Assembly: GCA_947586055.1 (NCBI GenBank)
Contig: CANPXL010000013.1
Span: 1-64,000, forward strand
Source: an uncultured Acetatifactor sp.
Lineage (GTDB): Bacteria > Bacillota > Clostridia > Lachnospirales > Lachnospiraceae
Direction of reading: 5' to 3'
Length of the DNA: 64,000 nt
Part shown: positions 26,134 through 33,516 of the stretch, piece after piece
Layout: each line of letters begins with the position of its first letter
Position numbering within the stretch: the stretch's first letter is position 1
Translations under genes and position numbers: made by a program
The notes under the pieces: model-generated
Told to the model about the DNA's origin: nothing
The model's input: only the letters and a program-made list of their open reading frames with translations
Database searches by the model: none

Positions 26134-27156
26134 TCACTCAACCTCCATTCCGTTCTTTTCATCCAAATGTATGTGCTGAACCGGCGTTGTGTCCTCCGTG
26201 ATCGGCAGGATCACGGTGTCCTCCATTGCCAGAATGCTTTCTATGATCTCCGGCAGGGCTTCCACCGTAGTCGGCTTTCCCGCCGCGTCATGCAGCAGAA
26301 GGACGGTCGTTTCCCTCTTTTCGATCCCATCCAGCGAATTTTCCACAAGCTCATCCACCGTCAGAAGCTTTCGCCCACCGTCCCCGGAAGCGGCGTTCCA
26401 GTCAAAAAAGCGCACGTCCCAGCTCAAAAGATATTCCGCGAATTCATGCATGTCGATATCGCTTACGGTGTTGGAACTTCCTCCGGGAAAGCGATAGACG
26501 CTGCTTACGACCCCCGTCACTTCCTCCAGATAGCCGCGCAGCTTCACAAAATCTTCCGCAAAACTTTCCACGGACGAATAGATATCCGCATAACGATGGC
26601 TGTAAGAATGCATTCCCAGCGTATGACCCCGCGCCACGATATCCCTCAGGGCATCCTGCGCCCATTCGCCTTCCTTTCCCACAACAAAGAAGGTCGCCTT
26701 CACGTTATATTCATCCAGAATATCCAGAATTTTTTCTGTGTTGGAACTGGGGCCGTCGTCAAATGTGAGATAAACCTTATGAGCCGCGTTTCTTTCGGCA
26801 TCCTCCTGATCCGCTCCCCCGCCGGCTGCCACCGCGCCTTCCCCTGCGGACGCCGCCGCAGATCGGGCCTCTTCCTCCGGATCGGTCTCCCGCCGGGCCT
26901 CTTCCTCCGGCTCGGACGATTTCTGCATCAGCGCCTGTACCTGCGCCTTCAGAAGGGCATTCTCGCCTGCGACCGTCTCCACCCTTGCGGACAGTTTTTC
27001 CAGCGTTTTGCTCAGGCTCTCCAGCCTGCAGAAAAGGAACACGCACAGCGCCGCCGGTATCAGAAAAAGCAGGAACCGCATCAGAACAATACCTTTTTTC
27101 AGCCACTTTACACGCCTTTTCCTGTATTCCGCTTTCCGCACATCCGCTGCCGGCAT
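26134..27156 (-). CDS. NodB-type polysaccharide deacetylase, membrane-anchored
   Basis: A signal-anchor (about residues 23-45), a coiled coil (about 45-85), an acidic linker and a NodB domain (about 130-320). Motif 1 is LTFDDGPSS, motif 2 is HSYSH, motif 3 is RFPGGSS and the last motif is LLLHDAAG. It likely deacetylates peptidoglycan or another wall glycan outside the cell. An extended -10 at 27193 leaves only about nine bases before an ATG at 27177, so I prefer 27156 (AGGT upstream). Its 3' end meets the bactofilin start. Confidence 0.9.
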   Translation of the reverse strand: MPAADVRKAEYRKRRVKWLKKGIVLMRFLLFLIPAALCVFLFCRLESLSKTLEKLSARVETVAGENALLKAQVQALMQKSSEPEEEARRETDPEEEARSAAASAGEGAVAAGGGADQEDAERNAAHKVYLTFDDGPSSNTEKILDILDEYNVKATFFVVGKEGEWAQDALRDIVARGHTLGMHSYSHRYADIYSSVESFAEDFVKLRGYLEEVTGVVSSVYRFPGGSSNTVSDIDMHEFAEYLLSWDVRFFDWNAASGDGGRKLLTVDELVENSLDGIEKRETTVLLLHDAAGKPTTVEALPEIIESILAMEDTVILPITEDTTPVQHIHLDEKNGMEVE

Positions 27157-27192
27157 AATATTACCTGAACTTTTCATAGACTTTCATGTTTT

Positions 27193-27201
27193 AGTATATC
27201 A
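27193..27201 (-). promoter_or_regulatory. Extended -10 promoter of the deacetylase operon
   Basis: TGATATACT on the minus strand is an extended -10 (TGnTATACT). The -35 is weak (TTTCCA 16 bases upstream). It would drive the deacetylase, bactofilin and pyrH. Confidence 0.55.
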
Positions 27202-27228
27202 TATTCCGCTTTGTTGGAAAAGAAAAAA

Positions 27229-27262
27229 ATAAAAAAAGGACACACAAAATGCCCTTTTTTTA
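27229..27262. terminator. A/T-arm hairpin after the FeoB-associated gene
   Basis: Runs of seven A plus GG and their complement CC plus seven T flank a short loop, giving T-runs on both strands. It fits a bidirectional terminator, serving the small gene that ends at 27269. Confidence 0.6.
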
Positions 27263-27268
27263 TTTTTG

Positions 27269-27451
27269 TCATTTTCCGGTGCGCTCTGTCGGCATGCTCC
27301 TGCATCCGTCACAGTTTCCGGTACAGCCCGTACAGCCCCCGCAGCCGCAGCTGCGCCGGCCGCTGCGGCGGTTTCGGATCTGTCCGCGCACAATGCAAAA
27401 AACGATCACCGCAAGGATCAGGATGATAATGATATCTGCCAGATGTGGCAT
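27269..27451 (-). CDS. FeoB-associated Cys-rich membrane protein
   Basis: A 60-residue protein with one transmembrane helix (ADIIIILILAVIVFCIV), a basic stretch and a Cys-rich tail (CGCGGCTGCTGNCDGC). It matches the small proteins that accompany the ferrous iron transporter FeoB, but no feoA or feoB lies in this window. GGGAGG nine bases upstream sets the start. A consensus promoter with a Fur-type box precedes it. Confidence 0.85.
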   Translation of the reverse strand: MPHLADIIIILILAVIVFCIVRGQIRNRRSGRRSCGCGGCTGCTGNCDGCRSMPTERTGK

Positions 27452-27472
27452 AACTGCCGCCCTCCCGTTTCG

Positions 27473-27817
27473 TTATTGAGAACCATTCTCATTTCTAGAA
27501 TAGGGCTTTTTTTTCCGTTTGTCAAGCGGCATTTTCTGTCTGCCGCGGACCGCACCGGGCACCGCCGTCTCCCGAAAATGGCCGCAGATATATCTTCTGT
27601 AATACAAATCGGGACTTGCGCTTTCCCGAAACCGGTACCATATCTCCTCCGGTACATCCGCATAGCAGCGGACTCTTCCAGTGCGGATCATCCTGACCGC
27701 CAGAAGCGCCCGCTGGGCGTCATATCCGATGGAATCGATGTAAGTACTGCAAAATCCAAATGCCACCGCGATCTCTTCCTCCCCAAAATCGTTACATTTT
27801 ACTCCGCCTGCTCTCAT
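27473..27817 (-). CDS. KTSC-domain protein
   Basis: A protein of about 114 residues. STYIDSIGYDAQRALLAVRM..., DVPEEIWYRFRESASPDLYY and RRYICGHF fit the KTSC domain, a small fold also found fused to lysyl-tRNA synthetases and of unknown function. The start at 27817 has GAGGAAAA upstream; the frame opens earlier with a TTG at 27913. The 3' end runs through the Fur-type promoter of the next gene, giving a basic tail (KMPLDKRKKKPYSRN), so the last 30 residues may not be conserved. Confidence 0.7.
   Translation of the reverse strand: MRAGGVKCNDFGEEEIAVAFGFCSTYIDSIGYDAQRALLAVRMIRTGRVRCYADVPEEIWYRFRESASPDLYYRRYICGHFRETAVPGAVRGRQKMPLDKRKKKPYSRNENGSQ
27477..27491. promoter_or_regulatory. Fur-type operator
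   Basis: TGAGAACCATTCTCA is a 7-1-7 inverted repeat close to the Fur consensus TGATAATnATTATCA (11 of 14 arm bases). It sits directly downstream of the -10 of the FeoB-associated gene, at the expected start of transcription. Confidence 0.75.
27497..27525 (-). promoter_or_regulatory. Promoter of the FeoB-associated gene
   Basis: TTGACA (27520-27525), 17-base spacer, TATTCT (27497-27502) on the minus strand: a perfect -35 and good -10, lying inside the 3' end of the KTSC gene. Confidence 0.85.
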
Positions 27818-28005
27818 TTTTCCTCTTTTCCGCTGTTCTCCAGCCTGTATTTTTTTGGGAGACTCACCGGCATCCTTTCCCCTGCCGGCGCCTGTTTTTC
27901 TTCCGCGAAACAATATAGCATCAAATGGACGGCCCGAATGGATCTTTCACCAAAAGTGAGATTTTAAACTCCGGCGCGCGGCGTTTTACATGTTTGGTAA
28001 ATCTC

Positions 28006-28034
28006 TTGCACTATCCGAAACGATATACTATAAT
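28006..28034 (+). promoter_or_regulatory. Promoter of the DAHP synthase gene
   Basis: TTGCAC (28006-28011), 17 bases, TATAAT (28029-28034). The leader is about 57 bases, too short for a T-box; none is seen. Confidence 0.85.
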
Positions 28035-28097
28035 GGAAGCGTTTGAACGGCAGATATGGCCGATTCCACAGGTCAAGGAAAGGAACGTTGAGGTAAA

Positions 28098-29126
28098 ATG
28101 AGTTTTGAATTTGTAAAAAAACTTCCCACACCGGACGAAATCCGCGCGGATTTTCCGCTTCCCGAAAAACTCGCCGCAATCAAGAGGGAGCGCGACAGGG
28201 AAATCACCGACGTGATCACGGGAAAAAGCTCTAAATTTCTCGTCATCATCGGGCCCTGTTCCGCCGACAACGAGGATTCCGTGTGCGAGTACGTCACCCG
28301 TCTGGCAAAGGTAAACGAAAAGGTCAGGGACCGGCTGATCCTGATCCCCAGAATCTACACAAACAAGCCCCGTACTACCGGAGAAGGGTACAAGGGCATC
28401 GTCCATCAGCCGGATCCCGAAAAGAAACCCGACTTTCTCGCGGGGCTTATCGCAATGAGGAAAATGCACATCCGCGCCATTGAGGAATCGGGACTCACGG
28501 CGGCGGACGAAATGCTGTACCCGGAAAACTGGCGGTATCTGTCGGATATCCTGTCCTACGTCGCCATCGGCGCCCGCTCCGTGGAGGACCAGCAGCATCG
28601 GCTGACCGTCAGCGGCTTCGACGTGGCCGCAGGCATGAAAAATCCCACCAGCGGCGACCTTGCCGTCATGCTGAACTCCGTCTATGCAGCCCAGCATCCC
28701 CATTCCTTCATCTATCGGGGCTGGGAGGTAAAAACCACGGGCAACGAACTGACCCACACCGTGCTTCGCGGCGCTACCAACAAACACGGGAACAATATGC
28801 CCAACTATCATTATGAGGACCTGAATCTGCTGCTGGAAATGTACGGAAAAATGGACCTGAAGAACCCCGCCTGTGTCATTGACTCCAACCATTCCAACTC
28901 CGGCAAGCAGTTTGAACAGCAGATCCGTATCGTGAAAGAGGTCATGCACAGCCGGAAGCTGAACAGTGATATCCACAAACTGGTAAAAGGCGTCATGATC
29001 GAAAGCTACCTCGTGGAGGGCTGTCAGAAAGTCGGGGGAGGCGTTTACGGAAAATCCATCACGGACCCCTGTCTCGGATGGGAAGATTCGGAAAAACTGA
29101 TCTACGATATCGCGGAATACGAATAA
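28098..29126 (+). CDS. 3-deoxy-7-phosphoheptulonate synthase, class I (AroF/G/H type)
   Basis: A 342-residue DAHP synthase, first step of the shikimate pathway (PEP plus erythrose 4-phosphate). IGPCSADNE, RIYTNKPRTTGEGYKG, MKNPTSGD, RGATNKHGNNMPNYHYED and DSNHSNSGKQFEQQ are the active-site stretches, with metal ligands Cys, His, Glu and Asp present. Full length like the E. coli isozymes, including the N-terminal allosteric region. GAGGT precedes the ATG. Monocistronic, with its own promoter and terminator. Confidence 0.95.
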   Translation: MSFEFVKKLPTPDEIRADFPLPEKLAAIKRERDREITDVITGKSSKFLVIIGPCSADNEDSVCEYVTRLAKVNEKVRDRLILIPRIYTNKPRTTGEGYKGIVHQPDPEKKPDFLAGLIAMRKMHIRAIEESGLTAADEMLYPENWRYLSDILSYVAIGARSVEDQQHRLTVSGFDVAAGMKNPTSGDLAVMLNSVYAAQHPHSFIYRGWEVKTTGNELTHTVLRGATNKHGNNMPNYHYEDLNLLLEMYGKMDLKNPACVIDSNHSNSGKQFEQQIRIVKEVMHSRKLNSDIHKLVKGVMIESYLVEGCQKVGGGVYGKSITDPCLGWEDSEKLIYDIAEYE

Positions 29127-29130
29127 AAAG

Positions 29131-29149
29131 GGGCGGGAGACGCCCGCCC
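29131..29149. terminator. Bidirectional terminator between DAHP synthase and spoIIM genes
   Basis: Arms GGGCGGG (29131-29137) and CCCGCCC (29143-29149). On the minus strand the stem is followed by CTTTTTATT, a good terminator; on the plus strand by TTAAAATATTTT. Each flanking stop codon is within a few bases. Confidence 0.88.
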
Positions 29150-29752
29150 TTAAAATATTTTCAGGTATCCCAGCAGAACCGCCGGGTTCACATAAGCTTC
29201 CAGCAGGCATCCCCCTGTCACAGCCGCAAGAATCCCCAAAAGCGCCGCCAGCTTTTTCACCCAGTACCCCCTGCCTTCCTCTGCGGCGCTTTTCCCATAG
29301 ATTCCGCGGTAAAGCGTCTCGCACCATGCGATCAGCGCCAGAACCGCCGGCACATACAGCAGATAATGGGGAAACAGCGCCACCACCCCCAGAAAGATTC
29401 CCTTGACGCCGTAGCGAAGCGTCAGCGCGGAAAAAAACATGCCGGCGCTCATCCCGTACCAGATTACGGTGCCCACGCACAGGACGAGCCCCAGGTAGGT
29501 CGTGGCAAGCAGCGCAAGCCACAGAAGGCGCACAAGCCGCTCTCTGAGCACATAAGAAAAGAGAGCATTGCCGTCTACGGTCATGTATTTCATGGTATAT
29601 AAAATCTTCTCGTCAAACAATCCCGTATTTTCCAGCAAAGCGCTCTTTGCGATGTTCATTATCAGCATACCGGCCAGCAGACTGACGCAAAAAAGGGGCA
29701 GTACGGGGAGCCTTGCCCCCCGGAACCACGATTTCCCGATCTGAAGCCGCAT
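29150..29752 (-). CDS. spoIIM: SpoIIM-like stage II sporulation membrane protein
   Basis: A 200-residue protein with five hydrophobic segments. LAGMLIMNIAKSALL, then GTVIWYGMSAGMFFSALTLRYGVKGIFL and LFPHYLLYVPAVLALI, match the SpoIIM domain. In Bacillus it is part of the DMP peptidoglycan machine needed for forespore engulfment. GGAGGAAG sets the start at 29752. It follows the NUDIX gene in the same direction. Confidence 0.88.
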   Translation of the reverse strand: MRLQIGKSWFRGARLPVLPLFCVSLLAGMLIMNIAKSALLENTGLFDEKILYTMKYMTVDGNALFSYVLRERLVRLLWLALLATTYLGLVLCVGTVIWYGMSAGMFFSALTLRYGVKGIFLGVVALFPHYLLYVPAVLALIAWCETLYRGIYGKSAAEEGRGYWVKKLAALLGILAAVTGGCLLEAYVNPAVLLGYLKIF

Positions 29753-29850
29753 ATTTCTTCCTCCGTCCCGCCGCGCAGGGGATCCCGGCACGGTATGCGC
29801 GGGCCGGCGTCCCTTTTTCTCCCTCAATATGTATGCGGCGGCGGACAGAT

Positions 29851-30396
29851 TTATACATGCTCTCCGCCGTACCTGGCAAGGTAGGTCAGGATGCCGCAGA
29901 TCGTCTTGGAATCCTGAATCTTACAGTCGAAGATCATCCTTTTAAGTTCCTCCGGCGTATACGTTTCCACGTTGAGATATTCGTCTTCGTCCAGATGCTG
30001 TTTCCCCGGCTTTAACCCTCTTGCCACGTAAATATCGATCTTTTCATTGCAGAAGGCAACGGTCGTATAGATGGAGTTCAGAAGTTCCAGACTTTCACAG
30101 GTATAACCCGTCTCTTCCTCCAGCTCCCGTCTGGCCGCGCAGTCTGTGGGTTCCTCTCTTCCGTTTAAACCGCCAGCGGGGATCTCCAGCGTTTCCCGTT
30201 CCAGTGCGTTCCGATACTGGCGCACCATCAACAGTTTTCCGTCGCCTCTGACCGCTACCACCGCAGCGGCCCCCTTGTGGTCGATCAGATCCCATTTTGC
30301 CACATTGCCGTTGGGAATCTGCATGGTGTCCTTATAATAATCGATGACGGTTCCCTTTGCCACCAGCTCCCGCTTCAATCTCTTATATCCGTCCAT
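29851..30396 (-). CDS. NUDIX hydrolase, ADP-ribose pyrophosphatase type
   Basis: A 181-residue enzyme. The Nudix box reads G-GLNGREEPTDCAARRELEEETGY, with all catalytic Glu. The surrounding VVAVRGDGKLLMVRQYR and LEIPAGG are typical of ADP-ribose hydrolases. AAGGTG precedes ATG at 30396. This gene is next to spoIIM in many clostridia, supporting a shared transcript with it. Confidence 0.93.
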   Translation of the reverse strand: MDGYKRLKRELVAKGTVIDYYKDTMQIPNGNVAKWDLIDHKGAAAVVAVRGDGKLLMVRQYRNALERETLEIPAGGLNGREEPTDCAARRELEEETGYTCESLELLNSIYTTVAFCNEKIDIYVARGLKPGKQHLDEDEYLNVETYTPEELKRMIFDCKIQDSKTICGILTYLARYGGEHV

Positions 30397-30438
30397 TTTT
30401 TCACCTTCTGCTTCATACTGACTGATCCGGCGCATCCG

Positions 30439-31746
30439 TTATCTTCCGGCCGCCCTCTCGTTTTTGCGTTCCAACAGTTTCTCCACACTGACAAGCTTCA
30501 CACAGAGCACGAAAAGATCCGTTGCCATGGCCATTTCCTCCGGCGTCGGGAAGGAAGGCGCAATCCGGATGTTGCTGTCTTTGGGATCCTTTCCGTAAGG
30601 GTACGTCGCGCCCGCGCCGGTAAGCACAACCCCGGCTTCCTTACATTTTGCCACGATGGCCTTTGCGCAGCCTTCCATCGCCTCAAAGGAGATAAAATAG
30701 CCGCCGTTCGGCCTGGTCCACTCTCCGATGCCAAGACCGCTCAGTTCACTGTCCAGCACCTCAAGGACCGCTTCAAACTTGGGGCGCATCCAGGACGCAT
30801 GCTTTTTCATGTGCTCCCGGATCCCGTTGATATCCTTGAAATAGCGCACGTGGCGCAGCTGGTTCACCTTGTCGTGTCCGATGGTCTGAATCTTCATGCT
30901 CTTTCTGATCTCGGCAAGATTCGCTTCAGAAGCCGCTACCGCCGATATGCCGCCGCCCGCATAGCTGACCTTTGAGGTGGAACAAAATTCATACACCAGA
31001 TCGGGATTTCCCACCTCCGCGCAAAGGCTCAGGATTTCCGCCAGCTCATCCTGTCTGTCCTCGTAGAGATCGTGAACGGCGTAAGCATTGTCCCAGAAAA
31101 TCCTAAAATCCTCCGCCGCGGGCTTCAGGCGGGCGAAACGCCTGACCGTCTCGTCGGAATAAGTATAACCCTGGGGGTTGGAATATTTCGGCACGCACCA
31201 GATCCCCTTTATGGCGTCGTCCTCCGACACCAGCCGTTCCACCAGATCCATATCCGGCCCCTCCGGCGTCATGGGAACCGTGATCATTTCGATGCCAAAG
31301 TGCTCGGTGATCGCAAAATGCCTGTCGTAACCGGGTACGGGACAGAGAAACTTTACCCGATCCAGTCTGCACCAGGGGGTGCTGCCCAGAACGCCGTGGG
31401 TCATCGCCCGGGAAACCGCGTCGTACATAATGGTCAGGCTGGCGTTTCCGCAGACGATCACGTGTTCCGCGGGTACCCCCATCATATCTCCCATCAGCTT
31501 TTTCGCCTCAAAAATGCCGTCCATCTCGCCGTAGTTTCTCACGTCGGTTCCGTCCTCCGCCCTGAGAAGGCTTTGTGAATTCAGCGCGTCGAGAAATTCA
31601 TTTCCCATGTCAAGCTGGGCAACAGACGGTTTTCCTCTGGACATGTCCAGTTTCAGTCCTCTCTTTTTCGCGTCCTCGTAATCCGCCGACAGCTGCTCCC
31701 GCAGCGATAACAGTTCCTCTTTGCTCAACTCCTGAAATGCCTTCAT
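30439..31746 (-). CDS. PLP-dependent aspartate-type aminotransferase (PF12897-like)
   Basis: A 435-residue class I/II aminotransferase of the clostridial aspartate/putative aminotransferase group. SRGKPSVAQLDMG at the N-terminus is diagnostic; WCVPKYSNPQGYTY and IFWDNAYAVHDL hold cofactor residues, and the PLP Lys is in STSKVSYAGGG. NGGYFISFE carries a substrate Arg neighbourhood. GGAGG precedes ATG at 31746. Substrate is not certain. Confidence 0.9.
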   Translation of the reverse strand: MKAFQELSKEELLSLREQLSADYEDAKKRGLKLDMSRGKPSVAQLDMGNEFLDALNSQSLLRAEDGTDVRNYGEMDGIFEAKKLMGDMMGVPAEHVIVCGNASLTIMYDAVSRAMTHGVLGSTPWCRLDRVKFLCPVPGYDRHFAITEHFGIEMITVPMTPEGPDMDLVERLVSEDDAIKGIWCVPKYSNPQGYTYSDETVRRFARLKPAAEDFRIFWDNAYAVHDLYEDRQDELAEILSLCAEVGNPDLVYEFCSTSKVSYAGGGISAVAASEANLAEIRKSMKIQTIGHDKVNQLRHVRYFKDINGIREHMKKHASWMRPKFEAVLEVLDSELSGLGIGEWTRPNGGYFISFEAMEGCAKAIVAKCKEAGVVLTGAGATYPYGKDPKDSNIRIAPSFPTPEEMAMATDLFVLCVKLVSVEKLLERKNERAAGR

Positions 31747-31857
31747 GTTTCCTCCATCCCGGCCGCTTTGCCGCTCTCCCGGACAGGCGCCCTGACTTTC
31801 TCTTATTTCTCTGTTTTTTACGTCCTGCATAATCGTATACAATCATACACCTGCTAT

Positions 31858-31886
31858 AATATACTATATGCGGCAGAATTTCACAA
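31858..31886 (-). promoter_or_regulatory. Promoter of the aminotransferase operon
   Basis: TTGTGA (31881-31886), 17 bases, TATATT (31858-31863) on the minus strand, about 110 bases before the start. Confidence 0.6.
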
Positions 31887-32102
31887 GAGAAAAAAGAAAC
31901 AAAGAATCAAAAAATAATGTTAAAAATACAGTGCAAATTGCACCGGAAGCGCCGGAATCATTTGTCAGGGACATAATGTAACATATCTAAAATACCTGAA
32001 AACTTTGCATTTTCCAGCATTTTCAGGCGGGCGTTTTCTATTCGGCATGGGTGGAAATGTCGTGAAAAATTCGATTGACCGTCTTAACGGGCAGTAGATT
32101 TC
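31887..32102. other. AT-rich divergent intergenic region
   Basis: No gene seen. It holds a perfect palindrome GTGCAAATTGCAC at about 31932-31944 and GCATTTTCCAGCATTTTC-like repeats near 32008-32025. Nothing further can be assigned. Confidence 0.5.
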
Positions 32103-32128
32103 TTCACATTTGGGTGATATAATGTGAA
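32103..32128 (+). promoter_or_regulatory. Extended -10 promoter inside an inverted repeat
   Basis: TGATATAAT (32115-32123) is an extended -10. It is bracketed by TTCACATT (32103-32110) and AATGTGAA (32121-32128), perfect complements that could be an operator. Confidence 0.55.
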
Positions 32129-32180
32129 ATGTCGAGCGGGCGACTGTTCGACAAATCGAGCGTTTGGGGAGATATGGAGA

Positions 32181-32336
32181 ATGTTAGTAAAAGCCACGAA
32201 AGAAGATATTGAGCAGTATATGGATTTTGCTTACTCTCTCGCAATGGATCAGACAAAATCCGGCTATCCTCTTTGGTCAGATGGTATTTCTACAAAAGAG
32301 GAATTTGCATGGAAGGAAACAATAACCTATGAATAA
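32181..32336 (+). pseudogene. Truncated GNAT acetyltransferase
   Basis: Fifty-one residues beginning MLVKATKEDIEQYMDFAYSL and continuing MDQTKSGYPLWSDGI, like the N-terminus of GNAT N-acetyltransferases, then a stop. The acetyl-CoA-binding core is missing. GGGGAGA lies upstream of the ATG. The 3' end overlaps the next gene by eight bases, so it may persist only as an upstream reading frame. Confidence 0.6.
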
Positions 32337-32523
32337 AGTTTATGTGCTGCAAATCATCTTTATCATTGTTCAGGTTTTCGCGGTTATTCCATTGACAGCA
32401 GCGGTGTTTGGAGATATGAATCCTGACATTATCTCAGCTTCAGCGATTGTAATTTGGGTGGGCATGCTTGGAAACACAATATGCGCGATTATCAGAGCCG
32501 TTCAAGAATCGAAAAAGAAATAA
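32329..32523 (+). CDS. Small two-helix membrane protein
   Basis: A 64-residue protein with two hydrophobic helices (about 4-26 and 37-57) and a lysine tail (ESKKK). GAAGGAAAC lies upstream of the ATG, inside the truncated acetyltransferase frame. I do not recognise the family. Confidence 0.6.
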   Translation: MNKVYVLQIIFIIVQVFAVIPLTAAVFGDMNPDIISASAIVIWVGMLGNTICAIIRAVQESKKK

Positions 32524-32760
32524 ATTCCTGTTTCTCGTTCCAGCCATCCCTTTTCCTCTGCCCATAAAGGAAGCCGGGAAGCCCGGCCCTGCGAAAAACA
32601 TCGGCGGCCCGACCTTTGATATTTACATCCATTTCATCCAGACAAGTAGAGAAACCTTTCCCGACAAGGTTGTGCGCCTTATCCACAAAGAACCCGATGA
32701 TATAACCGAATGAAAGAAAATGATTTTTTGTCCCTTATTGACAAGTCCCGAATGGGTCTT
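32524..32760. other. Gene-poor stretch with a possible 3' coding remnant
   Basis: The plus strand stays open from about 32602 to a TGA at 32711, encoding FDIYIHFIQTSRETFP and DKVVRLIHKEPDDITE, which looks protein-like but has no start. It could be the tail of a deleted gene. The rest is unremarkable. Confidence 0.35.
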
Positions 32761-33153
32761 TCACCGTATCTTAAAATGTTTTTTAATCCTGTCGGAGCAT
32801 ATCACTTTGCCTTTAACGGCGATGCTTTCAACATTTTCAATCACGAGGTCATCAAGCTCGCTGTCGATACCCAATAGGCCATAACCTTTGATTTTTATCT
32901 TGATCTGGTTTTCTTTTGCTTTCAGCAATTCTTCTTTTTCAAGAGACATCACTCCGATAAACCATCTGAAATCCAGATCACTTTGCTGCCTGTTCATCTC
33001 TTCGATGACCGATTTCTTCTCATTAAGCGCCTGCCTTACAGCCTGATTGATAAAATCGCTTCGGTTGGAAAAATACCCTTTATCGACCAGCAGGTCAATT
33101 TGAGATAGTGTTGCAATGTTCATGTTGACGGACACCTTTTCGCTTGTTTCCAT
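32761..33153 (-). CDS. Ribbon-helix-helix (CopG-type) regulator
   Basis: A 130-residue protein. Residues 1-45 form a ribbon-helix-helix: KVSVNMNIATLSQIDLLVDK then YFSNRSDFINQAVRQAL. The C-terminal part (about 50-130), with IKIKGYGLLGIDSELD and KHFKIR, is unfamiliar and may be a sensor or oligomerisation domain. GGAGG precedes the ATG at 33153. No toxin gene is evident downstream, so an antitoxin role is not supported. Confidence 0.75.
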   Translation of the reverse strand: METSEKVSVNMNIATLSQIDLLVDKGYFSNRSDFINQAVRQALNEKKSVIEEMNRQQSDLDFRWFIGVMSLEKEELLKAKENQIKIKIKGYGLLGIDSELDDLVIENVESIAVKGKVICSDRIKKHFKIR

Positions 33154-33171
33154 AAAGATACCTCCATACTC

Positions 33172-33195
33172 TATATGCTCCAATTAGAGCATATA
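33172..33195. promoter_or_regulatory. Palindromic operator of the ribbon-helix-helix gene
   Basis: Perfect arms TATATGCTC (33172-33180) and GAGCATATA (33187-33195) six bases apart, 19 bases before the start codon and overlapping AT-rich promoter sequence. This is the expected form of an autoregulatory site. Confidence 0.7.
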
Positions 33196-33414
33196 TAGAA
33201 TATCGTATATTTTCGTTTTTGTCAAGAGAACATGCAGAAAGTCTGTATTGCAATGAAAACGTTTTGTAATTTACAGTTTAGCGATAACGGCAAATGTAGT
33301 CTATCAGTCTATTTTCATTTCGATAACGGGGACAAATGCTCCCGCATGAACCCACCAAAATCAAACGCCCGGAACCGCCGGACGCCGCCCGGCACGGAGC
33401 CGGACGCACGGCGC
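33196..33414. other. Intergenic region between regulator and rny
   Basis: No gene seen. A short near-repeat occurs (GCGATAACGGCAAATG at about 33283 and CGATAACGGGGACAAATG at about 33321). The right half is GC-rich and precedes the rny terminator. Confidence 0.5.
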
Positions 33415-33446
33415 AAAAAAGAGGATACTCCGTCCGGAATACCCTC
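33415..33446 (-). terminator. Terminator of rny
   Basis: Minus-strand stem GAGGGTATTCC...GGAGTATCCTC (11-base arms with two G-U pairs, 4-base loop) followed by six T (33415-33420). Confidence 0.88.
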
Positions 33447-33516
33447 TTCCTTTTCCCGCATGCGCGGTTTTTGTTGTTATGAAATTTTCATGTTACGCCT
33501 TAAACTGGCAATGGCA

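Noticed and set aside
27933-32765. Near-identical 19-mers CCCGAATGGATCTTTCACC (27933) and CCCGAATGGGTCTTTCACC (32747)
   Set aside because: One such pair is expected by chance in a window of this size, and flanks do not match.
32761-33153. Antitoxin of a toxin-antitoxin pair
   Set aside because: The ribbon-helix-helix fold fits, but no short toxin gene follows or precedes it in the same direction.
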